Below are positions 62,460 to 64,000 of a stretch of DNA of 64,000 bases, piece by piece. The DNA comes from Arachidicoccus terrestris (lineage in GTDB: Bacteria; Bacteroidota; Bacteroidia; Chitinophagales; Chitinophagaceae): positions 3,968,001 through 4,032,000 of the forward strand of contig NZ_CP083387.1 in the NCBI RefSeq assembly GCF_020042345.1, written 5' to 3'. The notes under the pieces were generated by a model that saw nothing but the letters and a program-made list of their open reading frames with translations, was not told the DNA's origin and ran no database searches. Position 1 is the first letter of the stretch, and every line of letters begins with the position of its first letter. A program made the position numbers and the translations under genes.

Positions 62460-64000
62460 TTATTTATTCACCATGGCTTTCTCTTTTGCTGCCAGAAGTA
62501 CTTTTTTATAATCACGCGGCATAGCTTTGACAAAATTTTTCAGCTGATTTTCCCAATCACTGATGATAAAGGCAGCGACCTTACTATTTGTGTAGCTCAG
62601 ATGCTTTTCGATCATTGACCTGAGTAGAGTGATGTCTTCTTCATCCAGTGACTCTAAGTCTGCCATCTCTCCATTAAACATAGAGGGAAGATTGCCTTTG
62701 ACATCGTAAATATAAGCGATACCGCCACTCATACCTGCGGCAAAGTTTCGTCCTGTCTCACCCAGGATTACAGCGACCCCTCCCGTCATGTATTCACAGC
62801 CATGGTCTCCAACTCCTTCCACGACGACTTTGGCACCCGAATTTCTGACACAAAAACGCTCACCTGCTTTGCCCCGTATATAAGCCTCTCCGGAAGTAGC
62901 TCCGATAAACGCGGTATTACCAATGATAATATTGTCTTCCGCTACAAAGGCCGATTTGCGGGAAGGATAAACGATGATCTTTGCACCGCTCAGGCCTTTA
63001 CCTATATAGTCATTGGCATCTCCTTCTAATTCCATAGTGACACCACGGGTATTGAAGGCGGCAAAGCTCTGGCCGGCGGTTCCGGTAAAATGTAATTTAA
63101 TAGTATCTTCCGGTAAGCCTTCGGCTTTATATTTTTTGGTGATTTCATTAGAGAGAATGGTTCCTGCCGTACGGTCGATATTTCTGATAGTAAAAGAAGC
63201 TTCGACAGGTGTCCCATTTTCCAAAGCCGGTTGTACTGCTTTAAGCAGCTGCCAGTCCAGGACGTCTTCCAGTCCGTGATCCTGTGCTTCAGTCTGATAG
63301 AGACCAGTGCAGGTTGCATCTGTGGGTTGTTTGTACAGTATTGGCGAGAGATCCAGCTGTGAAAATTTCCAATGGGTGATATTGTCTCTCTTTTCGAGAC
63401 AATCTACTTGTCCCACCATTTCATTAATCGTTCTGAAACCTAATTCTGCCATAATCTCTCTTAAATCCTGCACCAGGAATTTAAAGAAGTTAACGACATG
63501 GTCCGGATTGCCGGAAAAACGTTTTCTTAAAGTTTCATTTTGTGTCGCTACACCAACAGGACAGGTATTCAGATGACATTTACGCATCATAATGCAACCT
63601 TCTACGACAAGTGCAGCTGTGGCCACTCCCCATTCTTCAGCACCCAGTAAGGTCGCAATGGCAATATCCAGGCCTGTTTTCATTTGTCCGTCTGCCTGTA
63701 CAACTACCCTGCTTCTAAGATTGTTTTTAACGAGCGTCTGATGCGTCTCTGCCAGACCTAACTCCCATGGCAATCCTGCATGCTTGATAGAACTAATAGG
63801 TGACGCACCTGTTCCACCATCAAAACCAGAGATCAACACCACATCTGCCTTGGCTTTGGTAACACCTGCTGCAATGGTGCCCACGCCTGCTTTAGATACC
63901 AGTTTAACATTGATCCTGGCACCGCGATTGGCATTCTTCAGGTCATAAATCAGCTGCGCCAGATCCTCAATGGAGTAGATGTCATGGTGTGGCGGAGGAG
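62460..64000 (-). CDS. gltB: Glutamate synthase large subunit, N-terminus cut by window edge
   Basis: Only the C-terminal part is present: the frame is open to the window edge at 64000, with no start codon inside (a GTG at 63884 is internal). It shows the end of the FMN domain ([50 protein letters not shown]), the iron-sulfur cysteines in [15 protein letters not shown], and the C-terminal GxGxG beta-helix ([65 protein letters not shown]). The glutaminase domain lies outside. About 513 codons are in the window of an expected 1,500. Confidence 0.96.
   Translation of the reverse strand, partial: PPPHHDIYSIEDLAQLIYDLKNANRGARINVKLVSKAGVGTIAAGVTKAKADVVLISGFDGGTGASPISSIKHAGLPWELGLAETHQTLVKNNLRSRVVVQADGQMKTGLDIAIATLLGAEEWGVATAALVVEGCIMMRKCHLNTCPVGVATQNETLRKRFSGNPDHVVNFFKFLVQDLREIMAELGFRTINEMVGQVDCLEKRDNITHWKFSQLDLSPILYKQPTDATCTGLYQTEAQDHGLEDVLDWQLLKAVQPALENGTPVEASFTIRNIDRTAGTILSNEITKKYKAEGLPEDTIKLHFTGTAGQSFAAFNTRGVTMELEGDANDYIGKGLSGAKIIVYPSRKSAFVAEDNIIIGNTAFIGATSGEAYIRGKAGERFCVRNSGAKVVVEGVGDHGCEYMTGGVAVILGETGRNFAAGMSGGIAYIYDVKGNLPSMFNGEMADLESLDEEDITLLRSMIEKHLSYTNSKVAAFIISDWENQLKNFVKAMPRDYKKVLLAAKEKAMVNK

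Overview
The window reads as chromosome of a Bacteroidota bacterium, most likely Chitinophagaceae or a close relative. The evidence is: promoters of the TAnnTTTG(C) type in front of many genes with almost no Shine-Dalgarno sites; a short (285 aa) primary sigma factor without region 1.1; a GldH gliding lipoprotein; a BatD-like protein; a FucP-type sugar symporter; and many LxxC lipoproteins. This family assignment is inference from gene content, not from a marker tree. Gene density is high, and no rRNA, tRNA, insertion sequence, prophage or CRISPR array was seen.

Layout. 1-2.1 kb: divergent rlmN (cut by the left edge) and a clpS-aat pair, which together supply two parts of the bacterial N-degron pathway. 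2.1-6.6 kb: a small membrane protein, ornithine aminotransferase, protein-L-isoaspartate methyltransferase, aquaporin Z and a ComB-like phosphatase. 6.6-14.7 kb: a BatD-like surface protein standing alone, a histidine kinase/response regulator pair with overlapping genes, YicC, GldH, a secreted GH3 enzyme and an ECF sigma factor. 15-29 kb: uvrA, an RNA-processing-type metallo-beta-lactamase protein, an amino-acid permease, a TonB receptor, the bifunctional NAD(P)HX repair enzyme and dnaE. 29.5-38.4 kb: one giant gene (2963 aa) with the full architecture of a cyclic beta-1,2-glucan synthase. 38.8-46.7 kb: nucleoside-type MFS carrier, polysaccharide flippase, recQ, arabinose-5-phosphate isomerase and a FucP-like carrier. 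47.2-53.5 kb: a complete TolC/adaptor/RND efflux operon. 53.6-64 kb: two lipoproteins, the primary sigma factor, a DPP-IV-like peptidase, a rhomboid protease, pyrH, and gltB-gltD (gltB is cut by the right edge).

Most of the window is housekeeping. The parts most worth a second look are the giant glucan synthase with a 31-bp inverted repeat in its upstream region; a set of promoters placed so close to the ATG that the mRNAs should be leaderless or nearly so; a pair of related hairpin repeats 8 kb apart; the stand-alone ComB-like and BatD-like genes; an RND pump with an extra hydrophobic hairpin and no local regulator; and a gene-free leader before the amino-acid permease that contains several hairpins. 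I did not find a convincing wholly new multi-gene system.
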